Of a DNA stretch of 64,000 bases, positions 43,398 to 52,130 are shown piece after piece. A program made the position numbers and the translations under genes. The notes under the pieces are model-generated. The model did not search any database. It worked only from the letters and a program-made list of their open reading frames with translations, and was not told the DNA's origin. Each line of letters starts with the position of its first letter. Position 1 is the stretch's first letter. Source of the stretch: Mucilaginibacter ginsenosidivorans (lineage in GTDB: Bacteria; Bacteroidota; Bacteroidia; Sphingobacteriales; Sphingobacteriaceae); contig NZ_CP042436.1 of NCBI RefSeq assembly GCF_007971025.1, forward strand, positions 2,542,001 to 2,606,000, in the 5' to 3' direction.

Positions 43398-44594
43398 ATG
43401 ACAGCATTAACTGTGCCCGGCTCCAAACAACGTATTGCGTCGATCGATATATTAAGAGGATTAGTAATGGTTATCATGGCGCTCGATCATGTACGCGATT
43501 TTTTCCATTACGGGCACCCGGCCCCGATGAACCTGGCGACGACCACGCCCATCTTGTTTTTTACACGCTGGATAACGCATTTTTGCGCGCCGACATTTGT
43601 GTTTCTCAGTGGCATATCAGCATACCAGGCTGGTACACGCCGTTCAAAAAATGAGTTCAGGGCTTTTCTGATAAAACGGGGTTTATGGCTGATAATAGTA
43701 GAGTTGCTCCTGATCACCTTAAGCATTACCGCCGATGTCGGCTACCATGTATTTGTACTCGAAGTAATATGGGTGATAGCCTGCGGCATGATTTTACTCG
43801 GACTGATGGCCGGTCTGTCTTCAAAAGTCATTGGTATTACAGGCGCTATCCTGATCGCCGGGCATAACCTGCTCGACCCACAATTTTTTAATGCTGAGGT
43901 GGTTAACAATGGCCTGCTGGGGAATTTATTTTTAACCGCGAAGGGCAATATGCATTTTTTTGCGCCCAGCCGGGGTTTCCTGGTTGCCTATGCTATTTTA
44001 CCCTGGGCGGGTATCATGATGCTTGGTTATGGTATAGGGGCTCTTTACCGGTCGGGCTACAACGCGGTGAAACGCAGAAAGACGTTATTTTACCTGGGAC
44101 TTGCGGCGCTAATTACTTTCGTGTCGCTTCGTTTCATTAATATTTACGGCGACCCGCGTCCATGGTTGCCCCAAAGCAAGCCCGTTTACAACATACTATC
44201 GTTTCTGAATATTACAAAGCAGCCGCCTTCACTGCTTTTTGCTTGTATCACAGTGGGTACGGCGCTTATTTTCCTGTCGTTTGCAGAAAATATTAAAACA
44301 AGGTTCGCCGCTATTCTAACTACATACGGTAGTGTGCCGCTCTTTTACTTCGTGTGCCATTTATACATCCTCAGGCTTGGAACGATAATGATGTACTTCG
44401 CAACCGGGCATTCAGCTAAACAAATAGACGACCCTAATTCATTTCCTTTACTGTTTCAACCGGTTGATATGGGTATTAACCTGGGATGGGTTTACATGGC
44501 CTGGGCCATTTTAGTGTGCGCACTATATTTCCCCTGCCGCTTGTATAGCCGGTATAAGCGAACGCACGATCAGTGGTGGTTAAGTTACCTGTAA
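43398..44594 (+). CDS. HGSNAT/DUF1624-type membrane acyltransferase, paralogue 1 of 3
   Basis: The protein has 398 residues with about ten membrane helices. The hallmark start IASIDILRGLVMVIMALDHVRDFFH, the GLSSKVIG-type loops and the WWLSYL end recur in all three paralogues. The family is named after lysosomal heparan-alpha-glucosaminide N-acetyltransferase, which moves acetyl groups across a membrane onto a sugar, using the conserved His of the ALDHVRD region. Here the acyl donor and acceptor are unknown; a surface or periplasmic sugar is the natural guess. It starts 114 bases before the next copy. Confidence 0.85.
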   Translation: MTALTVPGSKQRIASIDILRGLVMVIMALDHVRDFFHYGHPAPMNLATTTPILFFTRWITHFCAPTFVFLSGISAYQAGTRRSKNEFRAFLIKRGLWLIIVELLLITLSITADVGYHVFVLEVIWVIACGMILLGLMAGLSSKVIGITGAILIAGHNLLDPQFFNAEVVNNGLLGNLFLTAKGNMHFFAPSRGFLVAYAILPWAGIMMLGYGIGALYRSGYNAVKRRKTLFYLGLAALITFVSLRFINIYGDPRPWLPQSKPVYNILSFLNITKQPPSLLFACITVGTALIFLSFAENIKTRFAAILTTYGSVPLFYFVCHLYILRLGTIMMYFATGHSAKQIDDPNSFPLLFQPVDMGINLGWVYMAWAILVCALYFPCRLYSRYKRTHDQWWLSYL

Positions 44595-44708
44595 ACGGCC
44601 GATCAACTTATTATCCCTGGAAGATATGTGCCGAAATCAACAAAGTTTGACCGGATGTATGTGCTAAAGCCTAAATACGTTTATATTCAACCATAACCAT
44701 CGAACAAT

Positions 44709-45896
44709 ATGACCGCCTTAGCAGAACCAGGACCAAAACAACGTATTCAATCCATCGACATTTTACGCGGATTGATCATGCTTATTATGGCAATTGATCA
44801 CACGCGCGATTACTTCCATCTTGGCGGCATCAACCCGACCAATTTGGCTGTAACCACGCCGTTTTTATTTTTCACACGGTGGATAACGCATTTCTGCGCC
44901 CCTTTATTCGTTTTTCTTAGCGGTATCTCGGCACATCTTGCAGGTACGCGGCGTACAAAAGGCGGGCTTAGTTCATTTCTTATCAAACGCGGCTTGTGGC
45001 TGGTATTGATCGAGGTGGTGGTGATAACCTTTGCGCTTACGCTTGATCCTGGTTATCACTTCATTATATTCCAGGTCATCTGGGCCATCGGAACCAGTAT
45101 GATAGTACTGGGCCTACTAGTATGGCTGCCTTTGCCTGCGTTAGCTGCTGTGGGCGTGGTGCTATTCTTTGGGCACGATATACTGGATTATATCAAGCTT
45201 CCGGATAAAGGCGCTGCCTCGGTTGAATGGAAGGTATTCTTTACCGCCCAGGGCTCTATTTTTCCGCTGGATAAGAATCATTTTTTGGGCGACTTTTATG
45301 CTATGCTACCCTGGACCGGCGTAATGATCCTGGGCTATGCCGCCGGGTCAATGTTCCGTTCATCGTTTGAGCAGGCAAAGCGAAAAAGCAATTTACTTAT
45401 CGCAAGCCTTGTGCTTATCGGGTTGTTCATTATCCTGCGGGCGTTCAATATTTATGGCGATCCTGCGCCATGGTCGGCACAAAAGAGTACCGCGCTGACC
45501 ATTATTTCGTTCTTCAATGTCAGCAAATATCCACCATCGTTATTGTATTTATGCATGACCATCGGTCCGGGTCTGCTGCTGTTGCGTGCTTTTGAAGGGG
45601 CGAATAACCGGCTTGCCCGTATATTCATTGTATACGGCACAGTTCCGTTCTTTTATTACGTACTGCATTTTTACCTTATCAGGCTTTACAACGTGATCCT
45701 TTTTTTCGCCGTGGGATACACCGGAAAAGATATTGCCAACCCAAAAGGCTTTGCGTTTGTGCCCGCTACTTTTGGGTTTAGCCTGTTTGGCGTTTATATT
45801 GTTTGGTTTTGTGTTATTGCCGTGTTGTACCTGCCCTGCCGATGGTACGGGAAATATAAGCAAACCCATCACCAGTGGTGGCTAAGTTATTTATAG
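44709..45896 (+). CDS. HGSNAT/DUF1624-type membrane acyltransferase, paralogue 2 of 3
   Basis: The protein has 395 residues with about ten membrane helices. It shares with paralogues 1 and 3 the IQSIDILRGLIMLIMAIDHTRDYFH start, FFTRWITHFCAP, FVFLSGISAHLAGTRRTK, RGLWLVLIE, FNIYGDPAPW and HHQWWLSYL. Note T instead of V in DHTRD. The sequence upstream repeats that of paralogue 1 (GATATGTG, GAAATCAACAAA, and TTTATATTC at nearly equal spacing), which shows a recent duplication that included the regulatory DNA. Confidence 0.85.
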   Translation: MTALAEPGPKQRIQSIDILRGLIMLIMAIDHTRDYFHLGGINPTNLAVTTPFLFFTRWITHFCAPLFVFLSGISAHLAGTRRTKGGLSSFLIKRGLWLVLIEVVVITFALTLDPGYHFIIFQVIWAIGTSMIVLGLLVWLPLPALAAVGVVLFFGHDILDYIKLPDKGAASVEWKVFFTAQGSIFPLDKNHFLGDFYAMLPWTGVMILGYAAGSMFRSSFEQAKRKSNLLIASLVLIGLFIILRAFNIYGDPAPWSAQKSTALTIISFFNVSKYPPSLLYLCMTIGPGLLLLRAFEGANNRLARIFIVYGTVPFFYYVLHFYLIRLYNVILFFAVGYTGKDIANPKGFAFVPATFGFSLFGVYIVWFCVIAVLYLPCRWYGKYKQTHHQWWLSYL

Positions 45897-46002
45897 ACAA
45901 TTGATTAATCAGCGATCGGTGAACTAATTTTTTTAGCATTCTATTGTTTGCGGTGTTAAATCTGTTTATATTCGTATGAACATTTTTAAGCCAGCCCTCA
46001 CA

Positions 46003-47232
46003 ATGACAGCAGCCTCAATGCCTTTAGCAGGCAGTAACACCGTCCTGAAAGAACCCGGACCAAAACAGCGTATTGCCTCAATTGATATTTTGCGTGGCCT
46101 GGTGATGCTCATTATGGCCATTGACCATGTTCGCGATTTTTTTCACTATGGGCACCCCGAGGCTACGGACCTTGCAGTAACTACACCATTTTTGTTTTTC
46201 ACCCGCTGGATAACCCATTTCTGTGCACCTACATTCGTTTTTCTAAGCGGGATATCGGCCTACCTTGCAGGCACGCGCCGCACCAAAAACGCTATCCGGG
46301 CGTTCCTCATCAAAAGGGGACTCTGGCTAATTGCCATCGAACTCATATTTATAACGTTTGCCATCACATTCAACCCGCTTTATAACGTATTTGTATTGCA
46401 GGTGATATGGGCCATTGGCGGCAGTATGGTATTGCTGGGGCTGCTATCGGGGGCCTCACTGCCCGTTATAGGTACTATAGGCTTTATTTTAGTATTCGGT
46501 CACAATGTTTTTGATACGTGGCATGTCGGCCTCATCGATAAAACCTTTGCAGGCAAGTTGCTGGTATCAGGACAGGGCTTTGGCGAATTCTGGCCGTTTG
46601 CTCCCAAACGCGGCTTTTTGCTGGCGTATGCATTACTGCCGTGGGCCGGCCTGATGATGATCGGGTATGTATTCGGGTCGCTTTATGTAAAAACCTATGA
46701 CGCCGTTAAACGCCGCAAAATTTTGCTTTACGCGGGATTGGGGGCGCTTGCTTTGTTTTTTCTTTTTCGATACTTCAATATTTATGGCGATCCGGCTCCG
46801 TGGGCATCGCAAAAGACGGCTTCGCTTAGTATTATTTCATTCTTCAATGTAACCAAATACCCGCCCTCGCTGCTCTATACCTGCATGACGGTCGGTGCCG
46901 CTTTGATCGTCCTGTCACTGACTGAAAACGTTAAGAATAAATTTACGGGGATACTATATATATACGGCAATGTGCCTTTCTTTTATTACCTGTGCCATTG
47001 GTACCTGATCAGGTTCACTACAGTTGCTGTTTTCTTTATTACCGGCCATAACAGCAGCCAGATATACAACCCGCACCAGGGGCCCATCATGTTCCAGCCC
47101 GACGATTTTGGCTTCAGCCTTGGCGGTGTCTATCTTATCTGGTTTTGCGTGATAGTAATATTGTATTTCCCTTGCCGCTGGTACAGCAAATACAAACAAA
47201 CACACGCTAAGTGGTGGCTCAGCTATATTTAA
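46003..47232 (+). CDS. HGSNAT/DUF1624-type membrane acyltransferase, paralogue 3 of 3
   Basis: The protein has 409 residues with about ten membrane helices and the same motifs (RIASIDILRGLVMLIMAIDHVRDFFHYG, ITHFCAPTFVFLSGISAYLAGTRRTK, FNIYGDPAPW, KWWLSYI). The start is uncertain: an in-frame ATG at 45976 lies only two bases after the TTTATATTC element that precedes all three paralogues, so I prefer ATG 46003, which gives spacing closer to the other copies. It ends nine bases before the convergent thioredoxin gene. Confidence 0.82.
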   Translation: MTAASMPLAGSNTVLKEPGPKQRIASIDILRGLVMLIMAIDHVRDFFHYGHPEATDLAVTTPFLFFTRWITHFCAPTFVFLSGISAYLAGTRRTKNAIRAFLIKRGLWLIAIELIFITFAITFNPLYNVFVLQVIWAIGGSMVLLGLLSGASLPVIGTIGFILVFGHNVFDTWHVGLIDKTFAGKLLVSGQGFGEFWPFAPKRGFLLAYALLPWAGLMMIGYVFGSLYVKTYDAVKRRKILLYAGLGALALFFLFRYFNIYGDPAPWASQKTASLSIISFFNVTKYPPSLLYTCMTVGAALIVLSLTENVKNKFTGILYIYGNVPFFYYLCHWYLIRFTTVAVFFITGHNSSQIYNPHQGPIMFQPDDFGFSLGGVYLIWFCVIVILYFPCRWYSKYKQTHAKWWLSYI

Positions 47233-47241
47233 GGTAGCTGA

Positions 47242-47538
47242 TCAAATAAACTGTTGTATCACGGTTTTTAGCTGCGATGCCTGTACAACACCGCTTTGAC
47301 GCCATTTGGTTTCGCCCTGTTTAAATATCATTAGCGTAGGCACGCTTTGTATGTTGTAAGCATTTGCCGCAGCCGGATTTTTGTCGATGTCTATTTTGAT
47401 AATAGTTACCTGGTCGCCCAGTGTATCTTTTACATCTTTCAAAATTGGTGGCATCATTTTACATGGGCCGCACCACTCGGCTGAGAAATCGATCAGCACC
47501 GGCTTTTCTGAATTGATAATATCCTGGAAGTTTGCCAT
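47242..47538 (-). CDS. trxA: thioredoxin
   Basis: The protein has 98 residues, slightly short of the usual 105-110 of TrxA. The active site Trp22-Cys-Gly-Pro-Cys26-Lys, the following helix, the cis-Pro loop (VPTLMIF) and the C-terminal helix ([15 protein letters not shown]) are all present. It reduces disulfides in the cytoplasm; no signal peptide. An exact -7 box (TAACTTTG, minus strand, 47565-47558) lies 19 bases before the start, but no good -33 box is seen. Confidence 0.92.
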   Translation of the reverse strand: MANFQDIINSEKPVLIDFSAEWCGPCKMMPPILKDVKDTLGDQVTIIKIDIDKNPAAANAYNIQSVPTLMIFKQGETKWRQSGVVQASQLKTVIQQFI

Positions 47539-47557
47539 GGTTTTTATTTTGCTTGGT

Positions 47558-47565
47558 CAAAGTTA
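47558..47565 (-). promoter_or_regulatory. -7 promoter element of the thioredoxin gene
   Basis: On the minus strand TAACTTTG is an exact Bacteroidota -7 box, 19 bases before the trxA ATG. No TTG lies at the normal distance. Confidence 0.4.
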
Positions 47566-47770
47566 ACAACAGATATCGCAACTTATTGTTGACACGCTGT
47601 AAAGTTTCAGCCGGGAGCCTTCGCCTGATTAACTAATTATTAAATTTAGTTATAGCCTATTCCATAATATTAACGATTTTTAACAAAATAGTAATGTTTT
47701 GTTGTATTATTTCGGATAACTATTCGTTAATTTTATATACCCTGATTGATCTGCCTGTAAACGACAAATA

Positions 47771-47779
47771 AAAGGAGGT
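47771..47779 (+). promoter_or_regulatory. unusually strong Shine-Dalgarno site
   Basis: AAAGGAGGT, fully complementary to the 16S rRNA 3' end of most bacteria, lies five bases before the ATG at 47785. Other genes here lack such a site, as expected in Bacteroidota, so this one stands out. Confidence 0.6.
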
Positions 47780-47784
47780 CTGCC

Positions 47785-48027
47785 ATGCAACCGGGAACAG
47801 CATATATTCCGCAACAGCAATTTCACCTGCTCATCCATTTTAAGGACGACGAGCGCAGTGTGGCCGTATTACCCAGCCAGGTTGGCCAGTTCCTGGTGGT
47901 TGACCAGGGCCGTGTGTTAGGCGAACTTGCTTACGATAGTCACCTGAATTGCGTATCTGCGCATTGCGAGGTTGAACCAAGGATTCTTACCCAGATCAAA
48001 AAAGGCATCCGAAAACATTATTCCTGA
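47785..48027 (+). CDS. hypothetical small protein with strong ribosome binding site
   Basis: The protein has 80 residues, soluble, with no signal peptide. The chain alternates strands (FHLLIHFKD, SVAVLPS, FLVVDQGRVLGELAYD) with a C-terminal helix (PRILTQIKKGIRKHYS). It looks like a compact alpha/beta or beta-barrel fold. I do not recognise a family. A full Shine-Dalgarno sequence five bases upstream fixes the start at 47785. A 246-base, AT-rich gap separates it from trxA with nothing else I can name. Confidence 0.6.
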   Translation: MQPGTAYIPQQQFHLLIHFKDDERSVAVLPSQVGQFLVVDQGRVLGELAYDSHLNCVSAHCEVEPRILTQIKKGIRKHYS

Positions 48028-48061
48028 TACCGCTTTTTGACGGTAATAAAATAGCGTAAAA

Positions 48062-48082
48062 ACACGCATCATTTTTGCGTGT
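48062..48082. terminator. hairpin with minus-strand U-tract
   Basis: ACACGCA pairs with TGCGTGT around a 7-base loop; on the minus strand five T follow. No minus-strand gene is known upstream, so its role is unclear. Confidence 0.3.
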
Positions 48083-48156
48083 TCGTACTGTCAGGTTTTG
48101 AAAAAGGCGGTGTTATCTTTATTCATGTTTTACCCTTCAGCCTAAAAAGAATTAAC

Positions 48157-49695
48157 ATGAGAACCCCAAAGAAAATTGTCCTGCCTGGCAGTCACAAAAA
48201 AGCGCATGCTGCACCTGACACCGGCACGCTCGACAGGAGCGAAGCTATTGAAGTAACTGTACGTATCCGCAGAAAAAAATCCATTGAACATAAGATCGGT
48301 TCAGAAGACCGCATCAGCCAAAAAAATTATGAAAAGGAATTTGGCGCATCGCAAAAGGATGTGGAAAGGGTAGAGGCTTTTGCAGGCCAGTACCACCTGA
48401 GCACCGCAGAGGTTGACCTGGCCCGTCGCAGCCTTATTCTAAGAGGTAGCATAGCTGATATGGAAGCTGCCTTTGGCGTTAAACTGAACGGATCGAAAGA
48501 CACGGACGGAAATGATATCCGTGTTCGCGAGGGAGACATCTTCATCCCTGCAAAACTGAAAGATATTATTGAAGGCGTTTTTGGACTCGATAACCGCCCC
48601 GTTGCCCGCCCCATGGTCAGGCTGGCCACCAGGGACGGACAAGTAGTATCGCATGCGGCGGCTCCTAATGCGTTCACTGCTGATCAGCTGGCCAGGATAT
48701 ACGGATTCCCGGAAGGGTTCAATGGTAAGGGTCAAACCATAGCGATACTTGAACTTGGCGGCGGCTACCGGGCAAAGGATATAAGGAATTATTTCAAAAG
48801 CCTGGGTATAAAAAAACCATCGGTTAAAGCGGTTTCTGTCGACCACGGTAAAAATACCCCGAGTACGCCAAACAGCGCGGACGGCGAAGTAATGCTGGAT
48901 ATTGAAGTGGCAGGCGCCGTTGCGCCGGGAGCCAAAATTGTGGTATACTTTGCCCCTAATACCGATAAAGGTTTCCTGGATATGATAACCAAAGCGCTTC
49001 ATGATACGCACAATAAGCCATCGGTTATATCCATCAGCTGGGGCTCGGCCGAAGCTAACTGGACCGACCAGACGATGAAAAGCATGAATGAGACCTTTAA
49101 AGCAGCCTCGCTGCTTGGGGTAACGATATGTGTGGCATCGGGCGATAGCGGCTCGAGCGATTCGGTTAACGACGGGCGCGTACATGTCGATTTCCCTGCT
49201 TCAAGTCCTTACGTGCTGGCCTGCGGCGGTACCCGGCTGACAATGAACGGCAGCAAGATCGCCTCAGAAACTGTGTGGCACGATTCAAATACATCGGCCG
49301 GCGGCGGCGGTGTCAGCGAGTTTTTCCCGCTGCCCGACTACCAGGCAAACGCTAATGTGCCGGGTTCGCTCAATTCGCGGTTCGAAGGTCGCGGCGTGCC
49401 TGATGTAGCAGGAGACGCTGATCCGGATACAGGTTACAAAGTATTGGTCGACGGGCAACAGATGGTAGTAGGCGGTACCAGTGCAGTTGCGCCTTTATAT
49501 GCCGGCCTGGTGGCACGCATCAACCAGCAAAAAGGTAAATCGGCGGGCTTTATTAACCCGGTAATTTATGCCAATCCCTCGTTATGCCGCGATATTACTG
49601 TAGGCAATAACAACACCACTGCTGCTAACACGGGGTACAGTGCCGGGCCGGGCTGGGATGCCTGCACGGGCCTCGGCGTATTATCGAAATTTTAG
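48157..49695 (+). CDS. S53 family serine peptidase (sedolisin/kumamolisin type)
   Basis: The protein has 512 residues. An activation propeptide covers about 1-170. The sedolisin triad is present: Glu244 and Asp248 (GEVMLDIEV, the Glu-x-x-x-Asp pair) and Ser442 (GGTSAVAPL), plus oxyanion Asp330 (ASGDSGSSD). C-terminal Asp/Gly residues (GYSAGPGWDACTGLG) match the calcium site of the family. Sedolisins work at low pH and are normally exported; no classic signal peptide is visible, as also in kumamolisin precursors. The start at 48157 is chosen because the upstream in-frame codons are not conserved propeptide. It is convergent with a serpin gene. Confidence 0.9.
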   Translation: MRTPKKIVLPGSHKKAHAAPDTGTLDRSEAIEVTVRIRRKKSIEHKIGSEDRISQKNYEKEFGASQKDVERVEAFAGQYHLSTAEVDLARRSLILRGSIADMEAAFGVKLNGSKDTDGNDIRVREGDIFIPAKLKDIIEGVFGLDNRPVARPMVRLATRDGQVVSHAAAPNAFTADQLARIYGFPEGFNGKGQTIAILELGGGYRAKDIRNYFKSLGIKKPSVKAVSVDHGKNTPSTPNSADGEVMLDIEVAGAVAPGAKIVVYFAPNTDKGFLDMITKALHDTHNKPSVISISWGSAEANWTDQTMKSMNETFKAASLLGVTICVASGDSGSSDSVNDGRVHVDFPASSPYVLACGGTRLTMNGSKIASETVWHDSNTSAGGGGVSEFFPLPDYQANANVPGSLNSRFEGRGVPDVAGDADPDTGYKVLVDGQQMVVGGTSAVAPLYAGLVARINQQKGKSAGFINPVIYANPSLCRDITVGNNNTTAANTGYSAGPGWDACTGLGVLSKF

Positions 49696-49724
49696 ATATA
49701 GTTATATGATTGAATGTGTTTGGG

Positions 49725-49760
49725 CCCTTTCAGCTTATGCTGAAAGGGTTTTCTTTTTTT
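49725..49760 (+). terminator. intrinsic terminator after the S53 peptidase gene
   Basis: CCCTTTCAGC pairs with GCTGAAAGGG around TTAT, followed by a T-rich tail whose end overlaps the stop codon of the convergent serpin gene. Confidence 0.9.
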
Positions 49761-50997
49761 AGAGGCCGCTTTGCGTAGGGTCGTTCACAGTTCCGGTAAA
49801 CAGGATAAGCCCCGTTTTCATTTCGCGGATGACAAACACAAACGGTTTATTTACAAGCATTGGCTGTTGTGCTGTTGTCGTGCCTACGCCTACAGAGGTT
49901 GCCCCGGCAGCTTCTGTGCCACTTTCATCCACCCCTACATAGGCTTTATGCAGCACCTTGGTGATCAAAAGGTTGCCGGCCGGGTTTATCCGGGTAAAAT
50001 CAGCGGCTTTGGTAAATGCAACACCCATACCCAAATTAGTCAGTGTGCTGTTCAGATTTACAGAATAAGTGAACGTAAACTTAGGAATGTAGATAGATCG
50101 TTTGGTAGGTGACAGTTTTGATACCCAGTCATTCCAGTTGTCGCTATTTAGCATAGGTATCAGGTCGGCCAGGGTTTTGTTTTCGTTCGGAAGAGCGATC
50201 ACCATGCTGTACTTTTCATTTGAATAAGGTAGTTCTATCAGTTGTACATTATTATCGGTGTACGCATTATAGCTGATGTCGTCTTGCATAAAATCAGCCT
50301 GTACCGAATTTGTTCCGTCATTATAAAAAGGCAGTTTCCGCGTGTTGGCCGGATCGAACTTGCTTTTCCAGGTACTTTTAAAATAGATAGCATTCACCAG
50401 GAACATTACTTCGTCATCTGATATTTCCTGAAGCAACTCTTTTATTTTCCCATTGGTTTGATTGCTTACCCAGTCGTTTATGGTAGTAACGGAAGCCGGT
50501 GCTTTAAAATCAAGTGATTGTACCCTGGCATTGAAATAGGTACTGTCGGTTTTGATGAACTGTGGCAATACGCTGAACTTTTTATCGTACCAAATTGAAT
50601 TGGCGATCTTCAGTGTCGTATTGGGATCGAGCTGCGGCAGTTGTGTGACAAGTTTGTTGTAGTAACTGTTTACCTGGTCTTCACTAAAGTCGTTAAAACC
50701 GAGGGTTGACCGCATATCCGTGAGTGTTTGGCCATTAGCACCGTTTGCCGTCATGCCGAGTGCCATGCTGACACTCAAAGGCGAAATAAAAAGATTTGTG
50801 CCGTTGGTACTGGAAGCAGCCACTGTTTTGAACAGGTTAAAAGTGAAGGCGTTGTCCCCTGCCGCCTGCTGCTGTTCCGTAGCATTTAAGCTCAGGTTTA
50901 TGCCCGTATCGGGCGACGGCTTTTTGCTATCCTTTTTACAGGAGGCGATAACAAACAAAACAGCAACAAGGCTAAGGGGCAGCAGGACACGCTTCAT
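49759..50997 (-). CDS. lipoprotein serpin (serine/cysteine protease inhibitor)
   Basis: The protein has 412 residues. A signal with lipobox IASC (Cys20) makes it a lipoprotein, probably at the outer membrane. The serpin fold is complete (FNLFK start, NDWVSNQTNGKIKELL, LVNAIYFKSTWKSKF, LLITKVLHKAYVGVDESGTEAA). The reactive loop hinge is inhibitory type (small residues ESGTEAAGAT), and counting from it like alpha1-antitrypsin puts Thr-Thr at P1-P1', with the loop length on both sides equal to that protein. Tannerella miropin shows that Bacteroidota serpins can be broad inhibitors. Serpins normally trap S1/S8 serine or cysteine peptidases, not S53, so the peptidase next door is not clearly its target. 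Confidence 0.9.
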   Translation of the reverse strand: MKRVLLPLSLVAVLFVIASCKKDSKKPSPDTGINLSLNATEQQQAAGDNAFTFNLFKTVAASSTNGTNLFISPLSVSMALGMTANGANGQTLTDMRSTLGFNDFSEDQVNSYYNKLVTQLPQLDPNTTLKIANSIWYDKKFSVLPQFIKTDSTYFNARVQSLDFKAPASVTTINDWVSNQTNGKIKELLQEISDDEVMFLVNAIYFKSTWKSKFDPANTRKLPFYNDGTNSVQADFMQDDISYNAYTDNNVQLIELPYSNEKYSMVIALPNENKTLADLIPMLNSDNWNDWVSKLSPTKRSIYIPKFTFTYSVNLNSTLTNLGMGVAFTKAADFTRINPAGNLLITKVLHKAYVGVDESGTEAAGATSVGVGTTTAQQPMLVNKPFVFVIREMKTGLILFTGTVNDPTQSGL

Positions 50998-51072
50998 AAT
51001 AAGTTCTTTTTTAAACCTTACGGGCCGATCGGCTAAATTGTTACAGGCAACAAAACATTTACCTGTTCGCTT

Positions 51073-51102
51073 TTTGATACTTCGACTTAAATCATAACTT
51101 TA
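51073..51102 (+). promoter_or_regulatory. promoter of the esterase gene
   Basis: TTTG (51073-51076), 18 bases, then TAACTTTA (51095-51102), one mismatch from the -7 consensus. A leader of about 37 bases precedes the ATG at 51145. Confidence 0.5.
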
Positions 51103-51144
51103 CGTGTACCCCAGCCATTTCCAGTTTAAACCAATTAAAACGCT

Positions 51145-52005
51145 ATGAGAAAGCTCTCCGTCTTTGTCGCTTTGTTGTTTTTGTCCACGGCCATTTTTGC
51201 GCAGTCGGGTAAGGTTTATGATAACCTTAGCCTGCCAAGCAAAATTTTAAAGATGGACCGCAAATATGCTGTTTACCTACCACCAGATTATGAGACATCT
51301 ACTCGCACTTACCCGGTACTGTACCTGCTGCACGGCAGCGGTGACGACCAGACCGGCTGGGTACAATTTGGCGAAGTATTGAGAATAGCCGATAACGCGA
51401 TAAAAGAAGGCACTGCGACTCCTATGGTTATTATTATGCCTGATGCCAATACCGGCCGCCGCGGATATTTTAACGACCCAAAAGGCGACTGGAACTACGA
51501 GGACTTCTTTTTTAAAGAACTGGTTCCGTATGTTGAAAAGAAATACCATATCAAAAGTGATAAGCGCTATCGCGCTGTGGCCGGCTTGTCGATGGGCGGT
51601 GGCGGAAGCTTTGTTTATGCCCTGCATCATCCCGAAATGTTTTCATCAGCCTGCCCGCTTAGCGCGGCCACCGGCCCGCTGACCATCGAGGACGCGAAAA
51701 AGCAATTGATGAGAACAATCCCTGATGTAGCCGATTCGGTTGTTACCCAATATTATAATCGCCAGAGCGTGGTGGCGCTTGTCAACGCCGTGCCCGATGA
51801 TCAGAAAAAAGCCGTGCGCTGGTATATTGACGATGGCGACGACGACTTTTTATATGAAGGTAACTGCATGGTGCACATTGCGATGCGAAAAAAGGAGATT
51901 CCGCACGAGTTTCGCGTTCGCGATGGCGGGCACACCTGGACCTACTGGCGCGAGTCGCTGCCAAAGGTGCTGGAGTTTGTGTCCCAGGCGTTCCATCAGT
52001 ATTAG
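51145..52005 (+). CDS. secreted esterase D/CE1-like alpha/beta hydrolase
   Basis: The protein has 286 residues with a signal peptide (about 1-20, ending IFAQ). The fold is that of the putative esterase family (CE1, antigen-85 and feruloyl esterase relatives): the YPVLYLLHGSGDDQTGW strand-loop, nucleophile Ser149 in GLSMGG, a likely acid in DDGDDDFLYEG and the His in DGGHTWTYW. It would remove acyl groups such as acetyl or feruloyl from plant polysaccharides, or hydrolyse other esters. First gene of a run of secreted hydrolases on this strand. Confidence 0.87.
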   Translation: MRKLSVFVALLFLSTAIFAQSGKVYDNLSLPSKILKMDRKYAVYLPPDYETSTRTYPVLYLLHGSGDDQTGWVQFGEVLRIADNAIKEGTATPMVIIMPDANTGRRGYFNDPKGDWNYEDFFFKELVPYVEKKYHIKSDKRYRAVAGLSMGGGGSFVYALHHPEMFSSACPLSAATGPLTIEDAKKQLMRTIPDVADSVVTQYYNRQSVVALVNAVPDDQKKAVRWYIDDGDDDFLYEGNCMVHIAMRKKEIPHEFRVRDGGHTWTYWRESLPKVLEFVSQAFHQY

Positions 52006-52072
52006 GGAAATTTTAAACAGAAGCAACTGGTTGAGTCATTTGCCGTAATTGATAATATGTGAAAACCAACAT

Positions 52073-52087
52073 TATGCCATTGGCATA
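52073..52087. promoter_or_regulatory. 15-base perfect palindrome before the MBL-fold gene
   Basis: TATGCCA-T-TGGCATA is perfectly symmetric and lies 43 bases before the ATG at 52131. It could be an operator or a chance palindrome; no regulator is known. Confidence 0.25.
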
Positions 52088-52130
52088 AACGGTTAAACAA
52101 AATATCCGCTAACTTCAAAAAATATAAATT

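Noticed and set aside
45976..46002. Earlier start of acyltransferase paralogue 3
   Set aside because: Only two bases after the shared TTTATATTC element; the paralogues start about 18-20 bases after it.
48439..49185. 248-codon minus-strand frame opposite the S53 peptidase gene
   Set aside because: Lies wholly inside a gene with complete catalytic residues; no recognisable domain, signal or promoter. Shadow frame.
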